Source: TMED109 sp002171375
GTDB taxonomy: Bacteria > Pseudomonadota > Alphaproteobacteria > TMED109
Assembly (NCBI GenBank): GCA_965657505.1
Contig: CBFHON010000004.1
Location: 1 to 64,000 of the forward strand
Reading direction: 5' to 3'
Length of the DNA: 64,000 bases
Shown here: piece after piece, positions 55,088-63,690 of the stretch
Layout: every line of letters begins with the position of its first letter
Numbering within the stretch: position 1 is the first letter of the stretch
Notes under the pieces: generated by a model
What the model saw: only the letters and a program-made list of their open reading frames with translations
What the model was told of the DNA's origin: nothing
The model's database searches: none
Position numbers and translations under genes: made by a program

Positions 55088-55432
55088 TTATTTCAATTCT
55101 TTTTTTCTATATGCAAGCATACAATGTTCTGCACAATATGGTTTTCCTAAGACCTGAGGTTTACCACAAAAGCGAAACTCTTCTGTTCCTGGATCTCCAA
55201 ATGGCCATCTACATCCCTTAATTTTTAAATCAAACATAGTATCACTATTATTGATTTCAGCAGGTTTACTTTGCTTTTTCGTTTCATTTAGGCCTAAACG
55301 GTTTGCTTTACCTATAACAGCATTTCGGGTTATTCCTTCACCAAGTTTTTCAGCAATCTCTCGGGCTGGTATATTTTTATTCCATAATTTAGCTAATTTT
55401 TTTACTTTTACTTCTGTCCATTTAAATGCCAT
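55088..55432 (-). CDS. gcrA: GcrA family cell cycle regulator
   Basis: A 114-residue regulator. The N-terminal helix-turn-helix (KWTEVKVKKLAKLWNKN, then AREIAEKLGEGITRNAVIGKANRLGL) is the GcrA DNA-recognition part. The C-terminus has GCRWPFGDPG, FRFCG and KPYCAEHCMLAYRK, which belongs to the region that contacts sigma-70. It is shorter than in Caulobacter (about 170 residues), since the linker is reduced. GcrA activates promoters with CcrM-methylated GANTC sites; a CcrM gene is not in the window. It converges with the PopZ-like gene and is 19 bp from the M20 gene upstream. Confidence 0.93.
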   Translation of the reverse strand: MAFKWTEVKVKKLAKLWNKNIPAREIAEKLGEGITRNAVIGKANRLGLNETKKQSKPAEINNSDTMFDLKIKGCRWPFGDPGTEEFRFCGKPQVLGKPYCAEHCMLAYRKKELK

Positions 55433-55451
55433 TTTTTTATCCTGTATTTAA

Positions 55452-56708
55452 TCAATTATTAATAATTTTTGATGAATTATTTGCTAACTCTACTACACTA
55501 TGAAGTAATACTTCCGTACCTCTAATAGCATCTTCTTTATGAATATCCTCTATCTCGTTATGGCTAATTCCATCTATACATGGAATAAAGATCATTGCAG
55601 TTGGCGCTATCGAATTTATATTAACTGCATCATGTCCTGCACCAGAAATTATTTCTTTATTAGTAAATTTAAGTTTATGTGTAACATCCTTAATTGTATT
55701 TATAATAGACTTATTAAATGAATTTGATTTTAATTCAAGTATCTGTTTAATTTCTATTTTAACTTTTTTGTCTTTTTCTATTAATTTAATTGCTTTTCTT
55801 AATTTTTCGTCCATTATTTTTAATGTATCATCATCTGGATGTCTAAAATCAATAGTTAAAAAACAGTTTCCTGGAATTACATTTCTTGATGGGTTGGCTA
55901 TTTCGAGAACACCACATGTAGCACATCCTCCTGGCTGAAAATTATTACCTATTGAGTTAACAAGTAATACAACTTCAGATGATGCTACAAGCGCGTCCTT
56001 TCTTATTTCCATGGGGGTTGGCCCTGCATGTGCTTCCATTCCTGTAATATTTACTTCATACCATTTTTGAGCTTGTGCTCCTGTCACAACTCCAATATTC
56101 TTATGCTCCATTTCAAGAATAGGACCTTGTTCTATATGTATTTCTATAAACCCTGCAATTGGTCTGGATTTACATGCTTCAGAACCATTATATTTTATTC
56201 TTTCTAGTTCAGACCCAAGTTTAATTCCTTCTTGGTCTTGGATTGCTAAAGCACTATTTAAATCATGTAATCCTGAAAAAACAGCTGATCCAGTCATGGC
56301 AGGAGGAAACCGACAACCTTCTTCATTAGTCCACATAACTATTTCTATAGGAGCTTCAGTACTATAATTAAATTCATTTAGTGTTCTTACAACTTCTAGT
56401 GCACTTAAAACGCCTAGAGCACCATCGAATCTACCGCCGGTAGGTTGTGTGTCTAAATGACTGCCACTCATAATAGGGGGCAAATTATTATTTTTTCCTT
56501 CTCTTCGAGCAAATATATTACCCATTTGGTCTATAGTGATTGATAAGTTTTCTTCTTTGCACCATTTAATAAATAAATCTCTCGATGCTTTATCTAAATC
56601 TGTAAGTGCTTGTCTATTTACTCCACCTTTATCTGTAGCACCAATTAAAGCCATTTCATTAAGACTATTCCATAATCTTTCCTCATTAATTTTGATATTT
56701 GTATGCAT
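55452..56708 (-). CDS. M20 family amidohydrolase (N-carbamoyl amino acid hydrolase/allantoate type)
   Basis: A 418-residue zinc-dependent hydrolase. The metal-binding residues are visible in GSHLDTQPTGGRFDGALG (His and Asp) and TNEEGCRFPPAM (catalytic Glu pair). This pattern defines the subgroup of beta-ureidopropionase, N-carbamoyl-L-amino acid hydrolase and allantoate amidohydrolase. I cannot separate these by sequence alone. No purine or pyrimidine catabolic genes adjoin it. It lies just upstream of gcrA and is divergent from the fumarylpyruvate hydrolase gene, so it may share a transcript with gcrA. Confidence 0.87.
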   Translation of the reverse strand: MHTNIKINEERLWNSLNEMALIGATDKGGVNRQALTDLDKASRDLFIKWCKEENLSITIDQMGNIFARREGKNNNLPPIMSGSHLDTQPTGGRFDGALGVLSALEVVRTLNEFNYSTEAPIEIVMWTNEEGCRFPPAMTGSAVFSGLHDLNSALAIQDQEGIKLGSELERIKYNGSEACKSRPIAGFIEIHIEQGPILEMEHKNIGVVTGAQAQKWYEVNITGMEAHAGPTPMEIRKDALVASSEVVLLVNSIGNNFQPGGCATCGVLEIANPSRNVIPGNCFLTIDFRHPDDDTLKIMDEKLRKAIKLIEKDKKVKIEIKQILELKSNSFNKSIINTIKDVTHKLKFTNKEIISGAGHDAVNINSIAPTAMIFIPCIDGISHNEIEDIHKEDAIRGTEVLLHSVVELANNSSKIINN

Positions 56709-56850
56709 ATAGAACCCATCATGTTTTATTATTCAATAAATTAAGTCACTTTATTATAGCATAAAATATGACATTTATTAATTTTTTGAATATATATATC
56801 ACAATTGTATTTATAGAAATAATAAGAGTATAAAATTGAGAGGAAAAAAA

Positions 56851-57552
56851 ATGGAAGTTAGTCTAGCATTTCAACTATCACCTACTATTTGTAATATAAT
56901 AGATAGTAATGACAAATTTCCTGTAAGGAGGATTCTTTGTGTAGGAGCTAACTATGTTGCACATGCAATAGAAATGGGACGAGACCCTTCTAGAGAACCT
57001 CCGTTTTTCTTTGCTAAACCAACTGATGCTATTGTAAATGCTGATAGAGTGTTAGATGCAATTATTCCTTATCCACCTAATACAAGTAATTTTCATTATG
57101 AAATGGAGATGGTAGTAGCTATAGGTAAAAATGCTCAAAATATAGAAGTTGAAGAAGCTCCTAATGTCATTTGGGGTTATGGAGCAGGTATAGATTTAAC
57201 AAGGAGAGATTTACAAAAAGCTGCTAAGGATAAAGGTAGACCATGGGAATTAGGAAAAGGATTTGATAATTCAGCAATAATTAGTTCTTTATGCCCAGTT
57301 TCTAAAATAGGCCATCCTAAAGATTCTAGAATTTGGTTAACAGTAAATGATACAATTAAGCAAGATTCAAATATAGATAAATTAATATGGTCAGTTCCAG
57401 AAATGATTTCAATTTTATCTAAAACTATGATTTTAAAACCAGGAGATATAATTTATACTGGAACGCCAGAGGGAGTTGGCCCAATTAGTAAAGGTGATAA
57501 AGTTTGTGGTGGCGTTGATGGTATAGGTGAAATAAGTATAACTATTTCATAA
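56851..57552 (+). CDS. Fumarylpyruvate hydrolase (FAH family)
   Basis: A 233-residue FAH-fold enzyme. The size and the motifs FPVRRILCVGANYVAHAIEMG, REPPFFFAKPTDAIV, and GYGAGIDLTRRDLQ match the fumarylpyruvate hydrolase (NagK-like) branch rather than the long fumarylacetoacetase. Metal-binding acids are in FHYEMEMVVAIG. I start it at ATG 56851 because AGAGGA (56839-56844) lies 6 nt before; the TTG at 56836 overlaps that site. It is followed after 12 bp by a maleylpyruvate isomerase-like gene, fitting the last two gentisate steps. No gentisate dioxygenase is seen nearby. Confidence 0.86.
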   Translation: MEVSLAFQLSPTICNIIDSNDKFPVRRILCVGANYVAHAIEMGRDPSREPPFFFAKPTDAIVNADRVLDAIIPYPPNTSNFHYEMEMVVAIGKNAQNIEVEEAPNVIWGYGAGIDLTRRDLQKAAKDKGRPWELGKGFDNSAIISSLCPVSKIGHPKDSRIWLTVNDTIKQDSNIDKLIWSVPEMISILSKTMILKPGDIIYTGTPEGVGPISKGDKVCGGVDGIGEISITIS

Positions 57553-57564
57553 TTGGAGTGAGAA

Positions 57565-58218
57565 TTGAAAGATAACCCAGTACTTTATAATTATTTTAGA
57601 AGTTCTACCTCTGTAAGAGTTAGAATTGCATTAAATTTAAAAAATATTAATTATGAATACATTGCATTGCATTTAAGAAAAAAAGAGCATCAATCGGATG
57701 AATATTTAAAAATAAATCCCTATGGTTTGCTGCCAACCTTAAAATTTCCTTCAGGAATTATTTTAAATCAATCTCTAGCCATTTTAGAATATTTAGATGA
57801 AGTTTATCCTACTCCATCTATTTTGCCTTTAAATCCTATAGATCGAGCAAAAGTAAGGTCTATGGCCTATGCAATAGCATTAGAAATTCATCCATTAAAT
57901 AATCTTCATGTCTTAAACCATTTAAAAGATGATTTTATGGCAGATGAAGTAAAAATAAAATCTTGGTTTTCAAAATGGGTTCATAAAGCATTCTCACCAT
58001 TTGAAAAAATTTTAGAAAATGATAAAGAAGGAGGATATTATTGTTTTGGTGACACACCGACTCTGGCAGATATTTGCCTTTTTTCACAGGTAGTAAATAA
58101 TGTAAGGTTTGACGTTGATTTATCTAAATACCCAAATATAAATAGTATCTATGAGCGCTGTTTAACTAATGACGCCTTTATAAAAGCTTTACCAAAGAAT
58201 CAACCAGATGCAGAATAA
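57565..58218 (+). CDS. maiA: Maleylpyruvate/maleylacetoacetate isomerase (zeta GST)
   Basis: A 217-residue zeta-class glutathione transferase that isomerises a cis ring-cleavage product using glutathione. The N-terminal YNYFRSSTSVRVRIAL contains the SSTSxR glutathione-binding motif; the C-terminal domain has FGDTPTLADICLFSQV. The TTG start is supported by GGAG (57555-57558) 6 nt before. Beside a fumarylpyruvate hydrolase it more likely acts on maleylpyruvate than maleylacetoacetate, though the family name covers both. Confidence 0.87.
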   Translation: MKDNPVLYNYFRSSTSVRVRIALNLKNINYEYIALHLRKKEHQSDEYLKINPYGLLPTLKFPSGIILNQSLAILEYLDEVYPTPSILPLNPIDRAKVRSMAYAIALEIHPLNNLHVLNHLKDDFMADEVKIKSWFSKWVHKAFSPFEKILENDKEGGYYCFGDTPTLADICLFSQVVNNVRFDVDLSKYPNINSIYERCLTNDAFIKALPKNQPDAE

Positions 58219-58230
58219 TCAATTTATATA

Positions 58231-58977
58231 TTATTTAAGGTGTTTTTGAAATAAGTCATGTATTCTCGACCAATGGATTTCAGCACTTTTTTTATTATAG
58301 GTATGTCTATCAGGAAATGCAAAACCATGCTCAGTTCCTTCATAAATTTCCATTCTGAAATTTAGAGTATTTTTTTCAAAATGTTTCTCAATATTCTTTA
58401 ATGCTTCATCATCTACCCAACTATCTTTTTCTGCAAAAGCTAAGTATAAATTAGCTGTTATTTTTTCTGCCCCTAAGTGAGGAGAATCTTCTTTATCTGT
58501 CATTATTTTTACACCATAAAATGATGCAGCAGCTGAGAATTTATTGCTATATGTAGATGCAATAGAGACTATGTATTGACCGCTCATACAGTATCCAACT
58601 GCTCCATAACCTTCATGCATTATACCTTTTTTATTATCTAAGAATTCTAAAATATATTTAGTGTCTGATACGACTAATTCGTTAGTTGTGTCATCCATAG
58701 TTTTTATCATAGCAGTAAAATGACTTTTATCTTCTCTAATTTTAGCAAATGTAAACGGATAGTTGCCTTCTTTTCCAACTCTATAGAATAGATTTGGTAA
58801 TAATACATAATATCCCATGCTTGCTAATCTTCTGGCCATATCTCTTAGTTCTTCTCTTATAGCAGGAGCGTCCATATATATAATAATTGCGGGGAAAGGA
58901 CCTCCTTCATCTGGCATAACCTCAAATGTATCTATTAATCCATCTGTAGTTTTAATATTTATAAAGTTTTCAATCAT
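58231..58977 (-). CDS. Dienelactone hydrolase family protein
   Basis: A 248-residue alpha/beta hydrolase of the dienelactone hydrolase family. The nucleophile is the Cys in AVGYCMSGQYI, and the C-terminal YEGTEHGFAFPDR holds the catalytic His; an Asp is placed at AEKDSWVDD. Family members include carboxymethylenebutenolidase, but many are general esterases. The nearby FAH and isomerase genes might suggest aromatic breakdown, though the strand differs. It is 29 bp downstream of the aldo/keto reductase gene. Confidence 0.88.
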   Translation of the reverse strand: MIENFINIKTTDGLIDTFEVMPDEGGPFPAIIIYMDAPAIREELRDMARRLASMGYYVLLPNLFYRVGKEGNYPFTFAKIREDKSHFTAMIKTMDDTTNELVVSDTKYILEFLDNKKGIMHEGYGAVGYCMSGQYIVSIASTYSNKFSAAASFYGVKIMTDKEDSPHLGAEKITANLYLAFAEKDSWVDDEALKNIEKHFEKNTLNFRMEIYEGTEHGFAFPDRHTYNKKSAEIHWSRIHDLFQKHLK

Positions 58978-59006
58978 TATATTTTCCTCAATGTAAGTTG
59001 TTTAAT

Positions 59007-59990
59007 CTATATATGGCCTGATATTTTTTTAGGTTGATATGACTTTTCTAAAGATAAAATTTGCTTTTCAGAAAGTTTTAACGATAGGCTATTTAACAGA
59101 GTTTTTAATTGCTCAAGTTTTCCGGGTCCAACTATTGGCGCTGTAATTCCTTTTTTTTGAAGTAACCATGCCAATGCTACTTCAACGGGCTGTCTATTTT
59201 CTTGATTGGCTATTTTTTTAATAGAATCAAGAACTTTAAAATCTGCTTTACTATAGTAATAGTCATCTGCTAATACGTCATTTTTGGCTCTATCAGTTTT
59301 TCCTCCTCCATTTTTACTCCTGTTACCGGCTAAGAATCCTCTTGCAAGAGGGCTCCATGGAGTAATTGCTAAATTATCATTTATGCAAAGTGGAATCATT
59401 TCTCTTTCTTCTTCTCTATAAATTAAATTTAAATGATTTTGCATGGAAATAAATTTTGTCCATCCGTTTTTTTCTGCAGTTTCTTGAGCTTTAACAAGTT
59501 GCCAAGCAAACATACTAGAAGCACCAATATATCTAGCTTTTCCTGATTTAACTACATCATGTAAGGCTTCCATAGTCTCTTCTATAGGAGTTTCATAATC
59601 CCATCTATGTATAATATATAAGTCAACATAATCCATTTTAAGTCTTGATAAAGATGCATCTATTGCATTAAATATATATTTTCTTGATAGACCTTTTTGA
59701 TTAGGACCTTTTCCCATAGGGTTGTAAACTTTAGTCGCTAATACTACTTCATCTCTATTTGACATTTCTTTAAGAAGTTCTCCAGTAACTTCTTCACAAG
59801 AACCATTTGAATAAACATCAGCTGTATCAAAAAAATTTATTCCTGACTCTAAAGCATGTCTGAAGACTGGGGCAGCCTCTTTTTTGCCCAAGGCATAATT
59901 TCTCCAACCTTTTTTCATTGCAAACATCATTGTACCAAAACAAATTTTAGATACTTTCATTCCTGACGAACCAAAACGAACATATTCCAT
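59007..59990 (-). CDS. Aldo/keto reductase
   Basis: A 327-residue NAD(P)H-dependent oxidoreductase of the YghZ/Tas type. The barrel starts MEYVRFGSSGMKVSKICFGTM. The catalytic set is Asp and Tyr in DTADVYSNG, Lys in LATKVYNP and His in LYIIHRWD. The C-terminal cofactor region APIVGPGKLEQL is present. The substrate is not defined. It leads the dienelactone hydrolase gene on the minus strand and lies divergent from the DUF3365 gene. Confidence 0.92.
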   Translation of the reverse strand: MEYVRFGSSGMKVSKICFGTMMFAMKKGWRNYALGKKEAAPVFRHALESGINFFDTADVYSNGSCEEVTGELLKEMSNRDEVVLATKVYNPMGKGPNQKGLSRKYIFNAIDASLSRLKMDYVDLYIIHRWDYETPIEETMEALHDVVKSGKARYIGASSMFAWQLVKAQETAEKNGWTKFISMQNHLNLIYREEEREMIPLCINDNLAITPWSPLARGFLAGNRSKNGGGKTDRAKNDVLADDYYYSKADFKVLDSIKKIANQENRQPVEVALAWLLQKKGITAPIVGPGKLEQLKTLLNSLSLKLSEKQILSLEKSYQPKKISGHI

Positions 59991-60151
59991 AAATTTTTCC
60001 TATATCATTGTAAGAGTGATATTCTACTTTTATTTTATTGTTTGCGTCAATTTCATTTAATAAATAAGATTATATTTATTATATTTTTAAATGATGTATT
60101 TATTATTTGATAAATACTCTTTTTTTTGAGGTAAATTTAAAAGGAAGTATT

Positions 60152-60718
60152 ATGGTATTATTAAGAGCTTTTCTTATATTTTTTTTATTGATTAATTTTT
60201 CAAATGCAAATGATTTATTGTCTTATGAAAAACAAAGTAAAATTTCTATTAAAGAATTAGCGGTTAATTTAAAAAAATCATTAAAAGGAGTTCTGAAAGA
60301 ATCAGGCCCAATTGCTGCAGTAGAATATTGTAATATTGCTGCTTTGGACATTACTAGTGATGTTTCAAATAAAAATAATATTTTTATAAAAAGGACTAGT
60401 TTAAAATTAAGAAATAAAAATAATATGCCAGATAGATGGGAAATAGATGTACTTAATAATTTTGAAAAAAGAAAAAAAAATGGAGAAAATGTAATGTCTC
60501 TTAGTTATCAAGCTGTTTATAAAGATAATAATAAATCTTTTTATAGATATATGAAAGCTATACCTACAGGTAAAGTTTGTCTAACTTGCCATGGTTCCAA
60601 TATAGATCCAAAACTTGCTTCTAAACTATCAGAGTTATATCCGGATGATAATGCGTATAATTATAAATTAGGTGATATAAGAGGAGCTTTTTCTGTTAAA
60701 ATACCTTTGCCAAATTAA
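60152..60718 (+). CDS. DUF3365 (Tll0287-like) c-haem domain protein
   Basis: A 188-residue secreted protein. I begin it at ATG 60152, since AAGGAA (60141-60146) stands before it and the resulting N-terminus is a proper signal peptide (LLRAFLIFFLLINFSNAND). The TTG at 60107 gives an implausible extension. The DUF3365 domain has the block LSYQAVYKDNNKSFYRYMKA and the haem motif GKVCLTCHG. It is predicted to be a periplasmic haem sensor or redox protein; partner unknown. It precedes the rhomboid gene by 11 bp. Confidence 0.85.
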   Translation: MVLLRAFLIFFLLINFSNANDLLSYEKQSKISIKELAVNLKKSLKGVLKESGPIAAVEYCNIAALDITSDVSNKNNIFIKRTSLKLRNKNNMPDRWEIDVLNNFEKRKKNGENVMSLSYQAVYKDNNKSFYRYMKAIPTGKVCLTCHGSNIDPKLASKLSELYPDDNAYNYKLGDIRGAFSVKIPLPN

Positions 60719-60729
60719 AGTAATATAGA

Positions 60730-61455
60730 ATGATACCAATTTATGATGATAATCCAGCATTAGGGAAACCTTTGCTCGTGGTTACAATAATATTAGCTTG
60801 TATAGTTATTTGGTTTTGGCAATCTGGGCTAGGTTATCAAGCAAATAATCAAATAATTCTGGGTTATGGATTAACACCTGCTGCATTTCTTGGAAATATG
60901 GAGCAAGCTGGGCCTTTAATTCCAATTTTCACTTTATTTACATCGATGTTTATGCATGGTGGTTTTATGCATTTAGCAGGCAATATGCTTTATCTTTGGA
61001 TATTTGGAGATAACATAGAAGGGGCATTAGGTCATATACGTTTCATTGTATTTTATTTTATATGTGGTGTAGTTGCGGCATTTGCTCAAATATTTTCAGC
61101 TCCTGAAAGCACTATTCCTATGATTGGTGCGAGTGGTGCAGTTTCGGGAGTTCTTGGTGCATATTTGATTTTTTACCCACGGGCAAGAATTAGAACTTTT
61201 GTTTTTTTAGGAATATTTATTACTTTTTTAAGGCTTCCCGCTATTTTACTGTTAGGTATTTGGATTTTAGGACAAATTATTAGTGCCAGTATTTCTAATC
61301 CTGGTTCCCCAGGAGTAGCTTGGTTTGCTCATTTAGGAGGCTTTTTTGCTGGAATGATATTTGGTCCTTTATTAAAAAAGCCAAATATCAGTATTTTTCA
61401 AAAACCAAGGACTAAAGTTAAAGAAAAGCCTATTAGAATTCGTTTTCGTAGATAA
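60730..61455 (+). CDS. Rhomboid family intramembrane serine protease
   Basis: A 241-residue membrane protein with six or seven helices. The nucleophile Ser is in GASGAVSGVLGAY (near 138), and the catalytic His in WFAHLGGFFAGMIFG (near 200). The FMHGGFMHLAGNMLYLWIFG stretch is the family's amphipathic loop and helix 2. The substrate is unknown. The N-terminus starts MIPIYDDNPALGKP, the alphaproteobacterial form. It converges with the polymerase gene, stops 8 bp apart. Confidence 0.93.
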   Translation: MIPIYDDNPALGKPLLVVTIILACIVIWFWQSGLGYQANNQIILGYGLTPAAFLGNMEQAGPLIPIFTLFTSMFMHGGFMHLAGNMLYLWIFGDNIEGALGHIRFIVFYFICGVVAAFAQIFSAPESTIPMIGASGAVSGVLGAYLIFYPRARIRTFVFLGIFITFLRLPAILLLGIWILGQIISASISNPGSPGVAWFAHLGGFFAGMIFGPLLKKPNISIFQKPRTKVKEKPIRIRFRR

Positions 61456-61463
61456 TAATTTTT

Positions 61464-62741
61464 TTATTCATTAAATTCTTGTTTATCAGGGATTCTAGTA
61501 AAGGCTATTCGTGTTCCAGAAAAAGATTTTATTTTATTGGGTAATCCTCCTATAGTTACACTATCTCTACCAAAACGGGTATTAATATTATCCATAGTTT
61601 TTGATAATTCTTCAAAACGATTTGTATCTAAAGTAATTTTTTTATTAAAATTCTGGAATAACTCAGGTTGTAAATCAGATTTTTTTTTAAGATTATACAA
61701 TGTTATGCTTATTTTTTTAATTTGTTTGAAATTTCTCTCTTTAATTAATTGTGCCCATATTTTTGTTGCTTCCTCTTGTAATTTTTTATTATCACAGGCT
61801 CTATAAAATCTACTTTTTCCTTCTAGCCTTAAATTATTTTCTGTTCTTATACTAAGAGATAAACGACTACAGTAGTAGTCCGTTCTCCTTAACCGGCTGG
61901 CTGCTTTTAATAATAGGCGTAACATAACTTTTTCTGCTAATTCTACTAGCCTCCATTTGGGTTCTAATACATGACTATGTCCTATAGTTTTTCTTTCTGT
62001 TTTAACATCTGCAATTTCTTTTCCTCGTAACATATACCAAAATTTTTCTCCCTGAACATTGCCCCAAATTTTTCTCATATGTTTTGGAGATATTTTATAT
62101 AGTTCCTGGATAGATAAAATTCCTGATTTATTTAAGCGGTATTCCATTGCTCTACCAATTCCAGTAAGATCAGAAAGTTTAAAATGTTTAATGCGATCTG
62201 GAATATCTTTACTGTAAAGTACTTGTAAACCATCGGGTTTTTCTAAATTACTAGCAGTTTTTGCAAGAAATCTATTGGGTGCAATACCTATAGAGCAACG
62301 TATATATTGGCCTATATTCTCTTGTATACCAATTTTAATATTTTTTGCAATTTTGCGCGCTTGAGACTCATTTTTTTGGCTTCCTATTAGTTTGCATGCA
62401 ACTTCATCTATAGAGGAAATTATTTCGATTGGAATATATTTATCTATTTCTTCTAATATTTTATGATGGTACCTAACATAGTTTTCATGATTTGCTTGTA
62501 CACATATTATTTCAGGACATAATTTTTTTGCTTCATAAATCATCGTTCCTGTTTTAACACCATAGGCTTTTGCTTCATAGCTTGCAGCTATCGCGCATGT
62601 TGCGTCAGTCATTGTAGGAACTATTGCTATTGGTTTATTCTGTAATTTTGGTTGTAGTTGTTGTTCAACACTTGCAAAATAGCTGTTTAGGTCCAGGTAA
62701 AGCCAATTCAATATCATTTTATTATTTAAAATTTTGTTCAT
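61464..62741 (-). CDS. dinB: Y-family DNA polymerase (DinB/Pol IV-like)
   Basis: A 425-residue translesion polymerase. The first metal-binding motif is LDLNSYFASVEQ, the second SIDEVACKL, with Asp and Glu retained, so it should be active, unlike ImuB, which loses them. The fingers motif PNRFLAKTASNLEKPDG and thumb (LSDLTGIGRAMEYRL) are present, and the C-terminal little-finger domain is about 110 residues. No clear beta-clamp motif can be read at the C-terminus. Start is uncertain between Met1 and Met9. It stands alone with no SOS genes beside it. Confidence 0.85.
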   Translation of the reverse strand: MNKILNNKMILNWLYLDLNSYFASVEQQLQPKLQNKPIAIVPTMTDATCAIAASYEAKAYGVKTGTMIYEAKKLCPEIICVQANHENYVRYHHKILEEIDKYIPIEIISSIDEVACKLIGSQKNESQARKIAKNIKIGIQENIGQYIRCSIGIAPNRFLAKTASNLEKPDGLQVLYSKDIPDRIKHFKLSDLTGIGRAMEYRLNKSGILSIQELYKISPKHMRKIWGNVQGEKFWYMLRGKEIADVKTERKTIGHSHVLEPKWRLVELAEKVMLRLLLKAASRLRRTDYYCSRLSLSIRTENNLRLEGKSRFYRACDNKKLQEEATKIWAQLIKERNFKQIKKISITLYNLKKKSDLQPELFQNFNKKITLDTNRFEELSKTMDNINTRFGRDSVTIGGLPNKIKSFSGTRIAFTRIPDKQEFNE

Positions 62742-62790
62742 GTTTTGTTCTAATTAATCACAGTCATGAAGTCAATATTATTATAAGATT

Positions 62791-63690
62791 TTAATGAGAT
62801 AATTTAAAAATATTAACAGCAGCAGTGGGAAGATGTTTTGAAGAATGAATAGCTTCATTTAAATCATTTAAATTTGGCTTTTCTCCATAATTAATATTAA
62901 GAGAATGAGATAAGATGCCACTTGTTATTAGTATAGTATTAATGCCAATAGAATTTCCGCCTAGAATATCAGTTTCTAAACCGTCTCCAATGACTGAAAC
63001 ATTTTTTAAATTTATATTTGGTGATAGTAGTTTTAAATGTTTTAAGGCTTTAGAAAAAACATTTTTGTATGGTTTTCCAAATTGTATAACGTCTCCACCT
63101 AAATTTTGGTATACTTCTGCAATTGCTCCGGCACAAAAAATTTTTTTTCCCGTCTGTCTAACTACAATTTTATCTGGGTTTGCACATATCATAGGTAATT
63201 TATTATTTAAGCATTCTTTTAATTCAGTGGTATACAATTCTAGGTTATCGTTAAAATCACGTGGGCCAGTTATAAGTATAAAATCTGAATTTTTAGGAGA
63301 TAAACTTTCCTCAAACTTAGTACTATCAAGAAGATCATTATCTTCTTTTAATCCAATAAAATAATATTTAACTCCGGGAACTAAATTAGTATTTGTAATA
63401 AGTTCACTCTTACATACATCACCAGAAGATATGATTTTATCATATAAATTAGGTTTAATACCAATATTTGCTAATTTTTTTACAACTATTTCAGATTTTC
63501 TAGGAGCGTTAGATAAAAGAATTATAGGAATGTTTTTTTTTCTAATTTCTAATAAAGTTTTTAAGACTTCTGGATAAACTGTAATACCATCCCACAATAC
63601 TCCCCATATATCTAAAATAAGTCCTTCACAACTATCTATCATGAAATTTAAATCATTATAAAAAGGTATTTTAGTTTTATTACTACTCAT
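62791..63690 (-). CDS. TIGR01459 family HAD-type hydrolase
   Basis: A 299-residue HAD phosphatase of class IIA. The first motif is LILDIWGVLWDG (35-46) with a Trp/Leu-shifted pattern where other HADs have DxDGTL; the second is LLSNAPRK and the last GDGLETDILGG, holding the metal acids. TIGR01459 is an alphaproteobacterial family of unknown substrate, possibly a phosphatase of a sugar phosphate or nucleotide. The start ATG overlaps the pyrD stop by 8 nt (ATGAGTAG), so it is coupled to pyrD. Confidence 0.9.
   Translation of the reverse strand: MSSNKTKIPFYNDLNFMIDSCEGLILDIWGVLWDGITVYPEVLKTLLEIRKKNIPIILLSNAPRKSEIVVKKLANIGIKPNLYDKIISSGDVCKSELITNTNLVPGVKYYFIGLKEDNDLLDSTKFEESLSPKNSDFILITGPRDFNDNLELYTTELKECLNNKLPMICANPDKIVVRQTGKKIFCAGAIAEVYQNLGGDVIQFGKPYKNVFSKALKHLKLLSPNINLKNVSVIGDGLETDILGGNSIGINTILITSGILSHSLNINYGEKPNLNDLNEAIHSSKHLPTAAVNIFKLSH

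Noticed and set aside
56836..56850. TTG as start of the fumarylpyruvate hydrolase
   Set aside because: It sits just before and within the AGAGGA ribosome region; ATG at 56851 has the proper spacing.
60107..60151. TTG as start of the DUF3365 gene
   Set aside because: It would add residues before the signal peptide; AAGGAA points to the ATG at 60152.
62915..63364. 149-codon plus-strand ORF
   Set aside because: Antisense to the HAD hydrolase gene, no ribosome site and no recognisable domain.
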